Shown one piece after another: positions 1 to 6,942 of a stretch of 16,147 nt of DNA. Each line of letters opens with the position of its first letter. The first letter of the stretch is position 1. The DNA comes from Flavobacteriales bacterium (GTDB lineage: Bacteria > Bacteroidota > Bacteroidia > Flavobacteriales > BACL11). The notes under the pieces were generated by a model that saw only the letters and a list, made by a program, of their open reading frames with translations, made no database searches and was not told where the DNA came from. The stretch is taken from positions 1-16,147 of the forward strand of contig NYTT01000089.1 of assembly GCA_002683775.1 (NCBI GenBank), read 5' to 3'. The translations under genes were made by a program, and so were the position numbers.

Positions 1-420
1 AGATATGAGTTTTCATCTATTGATGCGACACAAACACGAAAGTTAAATCCAAAAATTGATTTTTTCACATTATTTGATTTTTCAGCTAAATGGGATCCGG
101 TTCCAACAATGCTTTGCCAGAATCATTCTCAAGTGATTGCAGGTTTTATGGGACAAACTACAGCATTTAAGAATGAATATATAAAATCAGATGTATTGAT
201 AATGGGAGAAACCAAATCAAAAAATGAAGCAAGATATATACATGGAAAAATAGGTAATGGAACATGGACTTTTTATGGGGGACATGATCCAGAAGACTAT
301 CAACATAAAGTTGGTGACCCTAAAACAGATTTATCTCTTCACCCAAATTCTCCAGGTTATCGACTAATTTTGAACAACATTTTGTTTCCTGCAGCTAAAA
401 AAAAGAAACTAAAAACCTAG
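1..420 (+). CDS. C-terminal part of a flavobacterial 'asparagine synthetase B-like' conserved protein (5' end outside window)
   Basis: The frame is open from the first base of the window, giving 139 residues before a TAG stop, so the start lies outside. The segment contains runs such as SAKWDPVPTMLCQNH, GFMGQTTAF, EARYIHG, TFYGGHDPEDYQH and HPNSPGYRLILNN, and ends in the lysine-rich tail AAKKKKLKT. From memory, these match a Bacteroidota family of about 400 residues that databases often call asparagine synthetase B. Nothing here resembles the glutaminase or ATP-pyrophosphatase domains of true AsnB, so the enzymatic role should be treated as unknown. The GGHDPEDYQH and LILNN motifs recall ThuA/glutamine-amidotransferase-like folds, but that is inference. 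Its stop overlaps the stop of the convergent ligase gene in a shared CTAG. Family match is fairly sure; function is not. Confidence 0.6.
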   Translation, partial: RYEFSSIDATQTRKLNPKIDFFTLFDFSAKWDPVPTMLCQNHSQVIAGFMGQTTAFKNEYIKSDVLIMGETKSKNEARYIHGKIGNGTWTFYGGHDPEDYQHKVGDPKTDLSLHPNSPGYRLILNNILFPAAKKKKLKT

Positions 421-2048
421 TCAAAACATATTCTTCTTGCATCATACCAAGCTAAGTACTTATGTTTGTAAATACTTTCAATTTCGTTTCGTTTAATTTT
501 CATTGTTGGTGTAAGAAGTTTGTTTTCTACTGTCCATTCATCACTAACAACAATAAAATTATGTATTTTTTCATGTTTATCTAGTTTAGGATTAACTATA
601 TCTAAAGTTAAGTTTAAAGAAGATATTAAGTCCTCTTTACTCTTTGCTTTACCTAAATGAGTTAAAACAATGATTGCAATTGGTTGAGGAAGTGCAGTAC
701 CAACAACACAAGTCTGTTCTATATCATTATTTACCGAAAGCTTCATTTCAATCGGAGATGGAGCGACATATTTCCCTTTACTAGTTTTAAATAAATCTTT
801 TACTCTTCCAGTAATAGTTAAAAAATTATTCTTATCAATAGAACCTTGATCACCAGTATATAGCCATCCGTCAATAATAGTGTTATTTGTTTCTTTTTTA
901 TCTTTATAATAACCAGTCATTAATGCATCGTGCTTAATTAAAATTTCATTTTTTTCTGATAGTTTTACTTGACAAAGAGGCAATGGTTGACCTACAGAAC
1001 CTACTTTAATTTTATTACTCAAGCTAACATGAGAATAGCAAGTATTTTCAGTCATGGCATAAGCCTCTTGAATTTTAATATCTAAGCGAGAAAACCACTT
1101 AAGTAAAGCTGATGGAGTTGGTGCTGCACCTGTAAAGATATTTTTTGCATTTGATAAACCAAGACCTTTCTTTATCTTTTTCTTAATCAATGATGAAACG
1201 AATGGAATATTAAGTAAAAGAGTAAGTTTCCATTGTGGTAATTTTTTTAAAATTCCTTGTTGGAATTTAGACCAGATTCTAGGGACGCCTAAAAAAACTG
1301 TGGGAGATGCCTGTTGAAGATTAAAAGTGAACGTATCGAGACTCTCAGCAAAGTAAACTCTGCCTCCACTATATAAACTACCCATATTAACTAATAACCT
1401 TTCAGCAATATGACACAAAGGCAAATAAGAAAAGAAAACACTTCCTTCTAAGTCTAAAGTATTTACAGCATTAGTAGTTGAGAAAGAAAAATTATAGAAT
1501 GTATGCATAACTCCTTTTGGATCTCCTGTAGTTCCTGAAGTATAAATAATAGTAGCAAGATCTGAAGAATCTCTGATGATATTATCTGCAATTGGTTCAA
1601 CATCTTTAATTAACTCATCCCATCTTGGAAAATTCTCAGAATAAAAAGGAAAAGTTATACAATCAATATTTGAAGGAACACCTTTCTTCATCGACGAAAA
1701 ATTATCAAGCTTTCCAACAAATAACAATTTAGACTCAGAATGAGTTAAAATTTTTTCTAATGTTTCAGAATTTAAATTAGGGTATATTGGTACAGATACA
1801 TGACCACTCATCATAATTGCCATATCAGCCATTAGCCAGTGTGCACAATTTTTTGATAATAAGGCAATTTTACTATTTTGAGGTAAATTTAATGACTGCA
1901 GGTAAGACGCCATTTTTCTAACTTCTAAGCCATAATCCTTCCAAGTCCAATTATGCCAAACATTATCAATTGGTTGAGACAAATAAATTTCATTGGGATT
2001 TTGAGATTCCCATTTGTAAAACATTTCTAGTGGAGATAAATAATTCAT
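417..2048 (-). CDS. AMP-forming long-chain acyl-CoA ligase (FadD/COG1022-like)
   Basis: A 543-residue ANL-superfamily adenylating enzyme, predicted to activate a carboxylic acid, probably a fatty acid, to acyl-AMP and then acyl-CoA. The ATP-binding P-loop YTSGTTGDPKGV is at 169-180, the A5 motif EAYAMTE at 328-334, and the ribose-binding GWLYTGD at 394-400. The hinge KDLFKTSKGKYV spans 417-428. The C-terminal LTPTMKIKR at 512-520 carries the lysine expected to catalyse adenylation. All core motifs are intact, and there is no signal peptide or membrane segment. The start is the ATG at 2048, giving MNYLSPLEMFYKWE. From memory, the sequence resembles a clade of about 550-residue ligases common in marine gammaproteobacteria more than the usual ~590-residue Bacteroidota enzyme. 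It is divergent from a MarR-type gene, which probably regulates it. The exact chain-length specificity cannot be read from sequence. Confidence 0.9.
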   Translation of the reverse strand: MNYLSPLEMFYKWESQNPNEIYLSQPIDNVWHNWTWKDYGLEVRKMASYLQSLNLPQNSKIALLSKNCAHWLMADMAIMMSGHVSVPIYPNLNSETLEKILTHSESKLLFVGKLDNFSSMKKGVPSNIDCITFPFYSENFPRWDELIKDVEPIADNIIRDSSDLATIIYTSGTTGDPKGVMHTFYNFSFSTTNAVNTLDLEGSVFFSYLPLCHIAERLLVNMGSLYSGGRVYFAESLDTFTFNLQQASPTVFLGVPRIWSKFQQGILKKLPQWKLTLLLNIPFVSSLIKKKIKKGLGLSNAKNIFTGAAPTPSALLKWFSRLDIKIQEAYAMTENTCYSHVSLSNKIKVGSVGQPLPLCQVKLSEKNEILIKHDALMTGYYKDKKETNNTIIDGWLYTGDQGSIDKNNFLTITGRVKDLFKTSKGKYVAPSPIEMKLSVNNDIEQTCVVGTALPQPIAIIVLTHLGKAKSKEDLISSLNLTLDIVNPKLDKHEKIHNFIVVSDEWTVENKLLTPTMKIKRNEIESIYKHKYLAWYDARRICFD

Positions 2049-2152
2049 ATAGTTATTTTATAATGTCATAAAAATATAAATTTTAATTGTATAAAATATG
2101 AAAAACAATAGATTTAGTAGGATATAAAATTTTTATTATTTTAGTGAAAAAA
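2049..2152. promoter_or_regulatory. Divergent ligase/MarR intergenic region with weak AT-rich dyads
   Basis: This 104-bp spacer must hold the promoters for both the ligase (leftward) and the MarR gene (rightward). No clear Bacteroidota TTTG / TAnnTTTG promoter was found on either strand. Two copies of TATAAAAT lie at 2090-2097 and 2123-2130. A short palindrome ATAAAA-T-TTTTAT lies at 2124-2136. A looser dyad has TCATA at 2066-2070 and TATGA at 2097-2101. MarR proteins usually bind palindromes in such divergent spacers, so these are candidate operator sites. In sequence this AT-rich, short dyads arise by chance, so no single site is asserted. Confidence 0.3.
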
Positions 2153-2581
2153 ATGGAACAAGAAGATACAATTGATTATAACATTAGAAAAACTTGGTAT
2201 AATATTTCAAAATTATATAATCGAACTGCAAGTGAGTACATGGCGAGTATGGCTCTTGGTATGGTTTTGTTAAATATTGATATATACGAAGGCACGCCAT
2301 CAACACAATTAGGTCCAAATATGGGAATGGAAGCGACATCTTTGTCTAGATATTTAATTAAATTAGAAGAACACAAGGTAATTGAAAGAAGATCAGATCC
2401 AAATGATAAAAGAAAATCAGTTATTCACCTAACTCCATTGGGAATAAACAGAAGAGAAATAGCAAAAAAGGTTGTAATTGATTTTAATGAGAATGTTAAA
2501 TCACATTTTGAAAAAGAAGAAATGGATACTTTCTTCGCCATTTTAAAAAAAATCAACAAAATCATTGATAGCACAAAATAA
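2153..2581 (+). CDS. MarR-family transcriptional regulator (probable lipid-metabolism regulator)
   Basis: A 142-residue MarR protein, a small dimeric DNA-binding regulator that usually responds to a small ligand. The winged helix-turn-helix covers about residues 47-97: the GTPSTQLGPNMGMEATSLSR segment forms the helix-turn-helix and recognition helix, and DPNDKRKSVIHLT forms the wing with the conserved Asp/Arg pair. The flanking helices would form the dimer interface. The ATG at 2153 is chosen over an in-frame GTG at 2144 because MEQEDTIDY aligns with the MKDKTIDY start I recall in flavobacterial relatives; neither start has a Shine-Dalgarno. Those relatives typically sit beside fatty-acid beta-oxidation genes. 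The divergent acyl-CoA ligase fits that picture, but no beta-oxidation genes follow here. Repressor or activator role is not shown by the sequence. The stop codon lies inside a hairpin. Confidence 0.88.
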   Translation: MEQEDTIDYNIRKTWYNISKLYNRTASEYMASMALGMVLLNIDIYEGTPSTQLGPNMGMEATSLSRYLIKLEEHKVIERRSDPNDKRKSVIHLTPLGINRREIAKKVVIDFNENVKSHFEKEEMDTFFAILKKINKIIDSTK

Positions 2582-2603
2582 TCAGTTTAATACTAACTGA
2601 TTA
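2579..2603 (+). repeat. 9-bp inverted repeat at the end of the MarR gene
   Basis: TAATCAGTT at 2579-2587 and AACTGATTA at 2595-2603 are perfect inverted arms around a 7-nt spacer. The left arm begins with the MarR stop codon. In RNA it would form a hairpin between the regulator and the helicase gene. It is not followed directly by a T-run, so it is not a classical terminator. It could be a weak terminator or RNA stability element, or a DNA palindrome bound by a regulator such as the MarR protein itself. Confidence 0.45.
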
Positions 2604-2631
2604 AACATATTCGTTTTAGTATATTTACATA

Positions 2632-3840
2632 ATGAATTTTACACAATTTAAATTTGGTAAAGAATTAAGAGAAGGTCTTGATATGATGGGATTTATTAAA
2701 GCAACCCCAATTCAAGAAAAAGCAATACCAATTATACAACAAGGAGATGATTTAATTGCTTGCGCACAGACAGGAACGGGAAAAACAGCCGCATTTGTAT
2801 TACCAATTTTAGATAATCTAACCAAAATAGATATTTGTAATAAAGTAAAAGCTATTATAATTGCACCAACTAGGGAGCTAGCGAAACAGATTGACATGCA
2901 AATTGAAGGATTTTCTTATTTTACTAATTCTTCATCGTACCCAGTATATGGAGGAGGTACAGGAATTGAATTTGACAATCAAAAGCAAGCCTTAAAAAAA
3001 GGTGCCGATATAATTATTTGTACTCCGGGAAGATTACTCGCTCATTTGGATTTTGATTACTTTGATACTTCTTATGTAGATTATCTTATTTTGGATGAAG
3101 CTGACAGAATGTTAGATATGGGGTTTTATGATGACATAATGTTAATTTCCAATCAATTACCAAAAAATAGACAAAACCTACTTTTTTCTGCAACAATGCC
3201 TCCAAAAATCAGAAAACTAGCAAATACATTATTAAAAGATCCAAAGAGTATAAGCTTAGCAATTTCAAAACCTGCTGAAGGACTTACGCAAAATGCGTAT
3301 ATGGTAAACGACAACCAAAAAGTAAAATTAGTAAGAGAAATATTAAAGTTAAGAGGTAAGGATCTAAGTCATGTTCTAATATTTGCTTCAAGTATTAAAA
3401 ATGTAAAAGAAATTAAACAAACATTAAACAAATCCGGAATGAGAGCAAGTGAAATGCATTCAGGTTTAGATCAACAGCAAAGAGAGCAAACTATTCGAGA
3501 TTTTAAAAATAAGAAAATAAGAATTTTAGTTGCTACTGATATTTTATCAAGAGGGATTGACATTAAAGGTATTGAAATAGTAATTAACTATGAAGTCCCA
3601 CATGACGCTGAGGACTATGTACACAGAATAGGAAGAACAGCAAGAGCAGATAGAACTGGAGAAGCAATAACCTTTATAAATTCCAAACAGGTCAAAAATT
3701 TTATGGATATAGAAAGTTTAATTGGAAAAGAAGTAAACAAATTAGTATTACCTAAAGGGTTTGAAAGTGCTCCTCTTTATAAAATCTTAAAAAATGGTAA
3801 AACTAAAAAGAAGTGGAGAAAATTCAAGAAAGAAAGTTAA
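2632..3840 (+). CDS. DEAD-box ATP-dependent RNA helicase, RhlE-like
   Basis: A 402-residue superfamily 2 RNA helicase that uses ATP to remodel structured RNA, probably in ribosome assembly or mRNA turnover in the cytoplasm. All motifs are in order: Q motif GFIKATPIQ (20-28), Walker A AQTGTGKT (45-52), PTRELAKQ (79-86), TPGR (131-134), DEAD (155-158), SAT (186-188), SRGID (306-310) and HRIGRTAR (331-338). The protein ends in a short lysine-rich tail (about 387-400) that probably binds RNA; there is no long C-terminal domain of the DbpA or CsdA type. The N-terminus resembles RhlE. The start is the ATG at 2632. An AT-rich TATATTTA lies just upstream (2620-2627) but is too close to call a promoter. 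The gene stands alone between the MarR gene and the convergent UbiD-type gene. Family is certain; the precise RNA target is unknown. Confidence 0.93.
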   Translation: MNFTQFKFGKELREGLDMMGFIKATPIQEKAIPIIQQGDDLIACAQTGTGKTAAFVLPILDNLTKIDICNKVKAIIIAPTRELAKQIDMQIEGFSYFTNSSSYPVYGGGTGIEFDNQKQALKKGADIIICTPGRLLAHLDFDYFDTSYVDYLILDEADRMLDMGFYDDIMLISNQLPKNRQNLLFSATMPPKIRKLANTLLKDPKSISLAISKPAEGLTQNAYMVNDNQKVKLVREILKLRGKDLSHVLIFASSIKNVKEIKQTLNKSGMRASEMHSGLDQQQREQTIRDFKNKKIRILVATDILSRGIDIKGIEIVINYEVPHDAEDYVHRIGRTARADRTGEAITFINSKQVKNFMDIESLIGKEVNKLVLPKGFESAPLYKILKNGKTKKKWRKFKKES

Positions 3841-3851
3841 TTACTCATGAT

Positions 3852-3870
3852 TGTTTAGAAAAGATAAACA
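3852..3870. terminator. Possible weak bidirectional terminator hairpin
   Basis: TGTTTA at 3852-3857 and TAAACA at 3865-3870 form a 6-bp stem with a 7-nt loop. It lies in the 54-bp gap between the convergent helicase and UbiD-type genes. The position suits a shared terminator. The stem is short and A/T-rich and no T-run follows on either strand, so the support is mainly positional. Confidence 0.25.
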
Positions 3871-3894
3871 GTAAAAGAAATTGTGTAGTTATTG

Positions 3895-5616
3895 CTATCT
3901 TTTTAACACAGGTGCATGATGCGGTTTAATTCTAGCATCAATAACAGGAATTGTGCATGAAAAATGTTTATTAATAATTTGAGAATTTAATCCGTGCATA
4001 TCATTAGCAGGATTAGATCTAGTAAATGTAACCCACAACCAATTTGAGAAATCTTCTGCAGTAAAAATCGCATCATCTACAATTGTAATTAGGGCAATTC
4101 CTTCTAAGCTATGTGATTCTAATGAAATTACTAAATCTTCAATACTTCCATTTCCCTCAACAACTAAATTACCTGGACTAACAATTCTGGCATTAAGTAT
4201 ATTTTTTGAAAGAGATAAATATGAAATATCTTTAATTAATTTTCTTTTAACATCTCCAGCTGCTGCTAAAACTAATTTCGATCCTTTATTTAAATCATCT
4301 CCACTATAATCTAATGTATCAATAGTTGTTTTAGTTTGAAAATGTAAATCTCTTTTCCAATCAACTCTTTGAAGAAAATGAGTAAAATAGGCCTTCTCAT
4401 CATTGACATCAACTATAATCTCATCATCACATATAAATAAATACTTTGCTAAACTCATTTGGCCAGTACCTAAAATATGATTTGCTATAGTTAAAATTTC
4501 TTGTGGTTGCTTAACAGGATTGTAAGGAGTATATCTTTCTGAACCAACAGCCAATAATAATGGATGGACACCTGATTCATCAACAGCATTTACTGACTTT
4601 AAACCTGGAATTTCTTTTTCGATTACATTATCAGTAATATCATGAATAAGAGATCCAAATTGAGAGTCTTCTTGTGGTGGCCGTCCAACAACAGTAAAAG
4701 GCCAAATTCCATTTTTCTTAGCATAAACTTTATGAACTCGTAAAAAAGGAAAATCATGTTTCAAACTATAATAACCTAGGTGATCACCAAAAGGACCTTC
4801 GGGCTTTAACTCATTTGGATGCAACTCACCACATATTACAAAATCAGCATCTGCTGATATTGTATAACCCTCTTTTTTAGAATATCTAAATCTTTTTTTT
4901 CCTAACACACCTGCAAAAGAAATTTCACTCATTCCTTCTGGTAGTGGCATGACAGCAGCAAAAGTATGTGCGGGAGGACCACCAATAAAAATAGATACTT
5001 TTAAAGGTTTTCCTTTTATATTAGCTTTCTTTTGATGCACTCCAATACCTCTATGTAATTGATAATGCATGCCAATTTCTTTATTTAGTATGTAATCATT
5101 GCCAGTCAATTGAATTCTATACATTCCTAGATTTGAATTTAGAATACCAGGATTATCTATATCTTCTGAATAAACTTGTGGTAAGGTAATAAATGAACCG
5201 CCATCATCTTTCCAACATTTAATCTGAGGCAAATCATTAATAGTAATTTCTTTAAATCCTTGAAATCTAACTTTTTTTGGTAATGCGTAAATACCATTTA
5301 AAACAGCAAAAATAGTACTGGGAAAATTTTTTAAAGCACCTATTGGGTTTGTTTTTATAGCAATTAAATCTTTCACAATCTTCAAGCTATCACGAAAAAT
5401 ATACCTACTTCTTGATAATGATCCAAAAATGTTAGAAACAGCTCTATAATTACAATTTTTTATATTCTCAAAAAGAATTGCTTTTCCATCATTAGTAAAC
5501 TCTTCAAGATGAATTGAAGCCATCTCTAATTCTGGATTTATTTCTTCTTTAATTTTTTTAAGTTCATTAACAGAATTTAAATCAGAAATACATTCGTTTA
5601 AAGATTTATAACCCAC
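3895..5616 (-). CDS. UbiD-family prenylated-FMN-dependent decarboxylase
   Basis: A 573-residue UbiD-type decarboxylase. The family removes CO2 from aromatic or unsaturated acids using prenylated FMN, which is made by UbiX. The cofactor/metal-binding segment NSNLGMYRIQL (160-170) includes Arg167. HRGIGVH follows at 188-194. The signature PEGPFGDHLGYY (272-283) gives Glu273 and Asp278, so the usual Arg-Glu-Asp/Glu catalytic set appears complete. The start is a GTG at 5616: a stop lies five codons upstream with no ATG between, and MGYKSLNEC fits the MSYKNLE start I recall for flavobacterial homologues. The C-terminus stops at IKPHHAPVLKR, some tens of residues short of those homologues as I remember them. 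The gene is 12 nt downstream of gltA and probably co-transcribed. Databases often call such proteins menaquinone decarboxylases, but the substrate is not evident here. Confidence 0.9.
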   Translation of the reverse strand: MGYKSLNECISDLNSVNELKKIKEEINPELEMASIHLEEFTNDGKAILFENIKNCNYRAVSNIFGSLSRSRYIFRDSLKIVKDLIAIKTNPIGALKNFPSTIFAVLNGIYALPKKVRFQGFKEITINDLPQIKCWKDDGGSFITLPQVYSEDIDNPGILNSNLGMYRIQLTGNDYILNKEIGMHYQLHRGIGVHQKKANIKGKPLKVSIFIGGPPAHTFAAVMPLPEGMSEISFAGVLGKKRFRYSKKEGYTISADADFVICGELHPNELKPEGPFGDHLGYYSLKHDFPFLRVHKVYAKKNGIWPFTVVGRPPQEDSQFGSLIHDITDNVIEKEIPGLKSVNAVDESGVHPLLLAVGSERYTPYNPVKQPQEILTIANHILGTGQMSLAKYLFICDDEIIVDVNDEKAYFTHFLQRVDWKRDLHFQTKTTIDTLDYSGDDLNKGSKLVLAAAGDVKRKLIKDISYLSLSKNILNARIVSPGNLVVEGNGSIEDLVISLESHSLEGIALITIVDDAIFTAEDFSNWLWVTFTRSNPANDMHGLNSQIINKHFSCTIPVIDARIKPHHAPVLKR

Positions 5617-5628
5617 TATTTGAATATT

Positions 5629-6915
5629 TTATCTGTTTTCTATATCAACGTAAGATCTAGCATTTTCTCCAGTATAAACTTGTCTAGGCCTACCAATTGG
5701 CTCATGATTCTCTCTCATTTCTTTCCACTGCGCAATCCAGCCCGGAAGCCTACCTAAAGCAAACATTACTGTAAACATATCTGTTGGTATACCTAAAGCT
5801 CTGTATATTATTCCTGAATAAAAATCGACATTTGGATAAAGGTTTCTTGATTTAAAATAATCATCCTCTAAAGCTACTCTTTCTAACTTCTTGGCTATTT
5901 CAAGAACAGGATCAACTACATTTAGCTCAGTTAAAACATCATCTGCAGCCTTTTTAATAATTGTAGCACGAGGATCAAAACTTTTATAAACTCGATGCCC
6001 AAAACCCATCAAACGAAAAGAATCGTTTTTATCTTTTGCCTTAGCTACAAATTTATCAACATCACCGCCATCTAATTTAATTTCTTCAAGCATCTCAATT
6101 ACCGCTTGATTAGCACCTCCGTGAAGAGGGCCCCATAGGGCTGCAATACCTGCAGAAACTGAAGCATACAAACTTGCATGTGATGATCCAACAACTCTTA
6201 CAGTTGAAGTTGAGCAATTCTGCTCATGATCAGCATGCAAAATTAATAGTTTATCAATAGCTTTTGCAATTACGGGACTCACTTTGTAATCAGTTGTTGG
6301 TAAGGAAAACATCATCTGCATAAAATTTGCAGAATAGCTTAAATGATTTTTAGGATATACGATTGGTTGTCGCACACGGTTTTTATAACTCCAAGCAGCA
6401 AGTGTAGGTAATTTTGCTAATGCTCTGATAATTGTTCCTTCAACTTGTTCAGAAGATCGATTAGGATCCAAAGATCTTGGATAAAAAGCAGTTAATGATG
6501 ACACAAGAGAAGACAATACTCCCATAGGATGGGCCTTTGAGGGATAACCATCTAAAATTGCTCTAACATCTTCATGAACTAAAGAATGTTCTGTTATATC
6601 TTTAGTAAAAGTATCAAGTTCACTTTGGGTTGGTAATTCTCCATAAATTAATAAAAAAGAAACTTCTAAGAAAGTAGATTTTTCAGCTAATTCTTCTATT
6701 GAGTATCCTCTGTATTTTAGTACTCCTTCCTCACCATTTAAAAAAGTTATAGCACTTTCACATGAACCAGTATTCTTAAACCCACGATCTAATGTGATTA
6801 AACCTGATTCTCCACGTAACTTACTTATATCTAATGCATTTTCATTTTCAGATCCAGTTACAATTGGAAGTTTGAAAATTTTACCATTATAATGTAATTC
6901 TGCTGTTTTGCTCAT
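5629..6915 (-). CDS. gltA: Citrate synthase (type I, hexameric form)
   Basis: A 428-residue citrate synthase that condenses acetyl-CoA with oxaloacetate at the entry of the TCA cycle. The catalytic residues are in place: His265 in WGPLHGGAN, His307 in GFGHRVY and Asp364 in NVDFYSG. HADHEQNCSTSTVR spans 227-240 and DPRA includes Arg316. Length is close to the E. coli enzyme (427). The C-terminal IGRPRQVYTGE is typical of the bacterial type I form. Starts at the ATG at 6915, giving MSKTAELHYNGK. It lies 27 nt after eno and 12 nt before the UbiD-type gene, in a probable carA-eno-gltA-ubiD unit. No regulatory element specific to it was seen. Confidence 0.97.
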   Translation of the reverse strand: MSKTAELHYNGKIFKLPIVTGSENENALDISKLRGESGLITLDRGFKNTGSCESAITFLNGEEGVLKYRGYSIEELAEKSTFLEVSFLLIYGELPTQSELDTFTKDITEHSLVHEDVRAILDGYPSKAHPMGVLSSLVSSLTAFYPRSLDPNRSSEQVEGTIIRALAKLPTLAAWSYKNRVRQPIVYPKNHLSYSANFMQMMFSLPTTDYKVSPVIAKAIDKLLILHADHEQNCSTSTVRVVGSSHASLYASVSAGIAALWGPLHGGANQAVIEMLEEIKLDGGDVDKFVAKAKDKNDSFRLMGFGHRVYKSFDPRATIIKKAADDVLTELNVVDPVLEIAKKLERVALEDDYFKSRNLYPNVDFYSGIIYRALGIPTDMFTVMFALGRLPGWIAQWKEMRENHEPIGRPRQVYTGENARSYVDIENR

Positions 6916-6942
6916 TTTTAATATTTTAGATTATTCGTGTAT

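Noticed and set aside
2144..2152. GTG start for the MarR gene three codons upstream of the ATG
   Set aside because: The ATG at 2153 gives a better match to the remembered family start, and the GTG has no ribosome binding site advantage.
2176..2376. 66-codon open frame antisense to the MarR gene
   Set aside because: It lies wholly within a well-supported gene, and its sequence resembles no family; it is an antisense shadow.
2620..2627. TATATTTA as a Bacteroidota -7 promoter box for the helicase
   Set aside because: It lacks the final G, has no TTTG at the right upstream distance, and would place the transcript start at the ATG.
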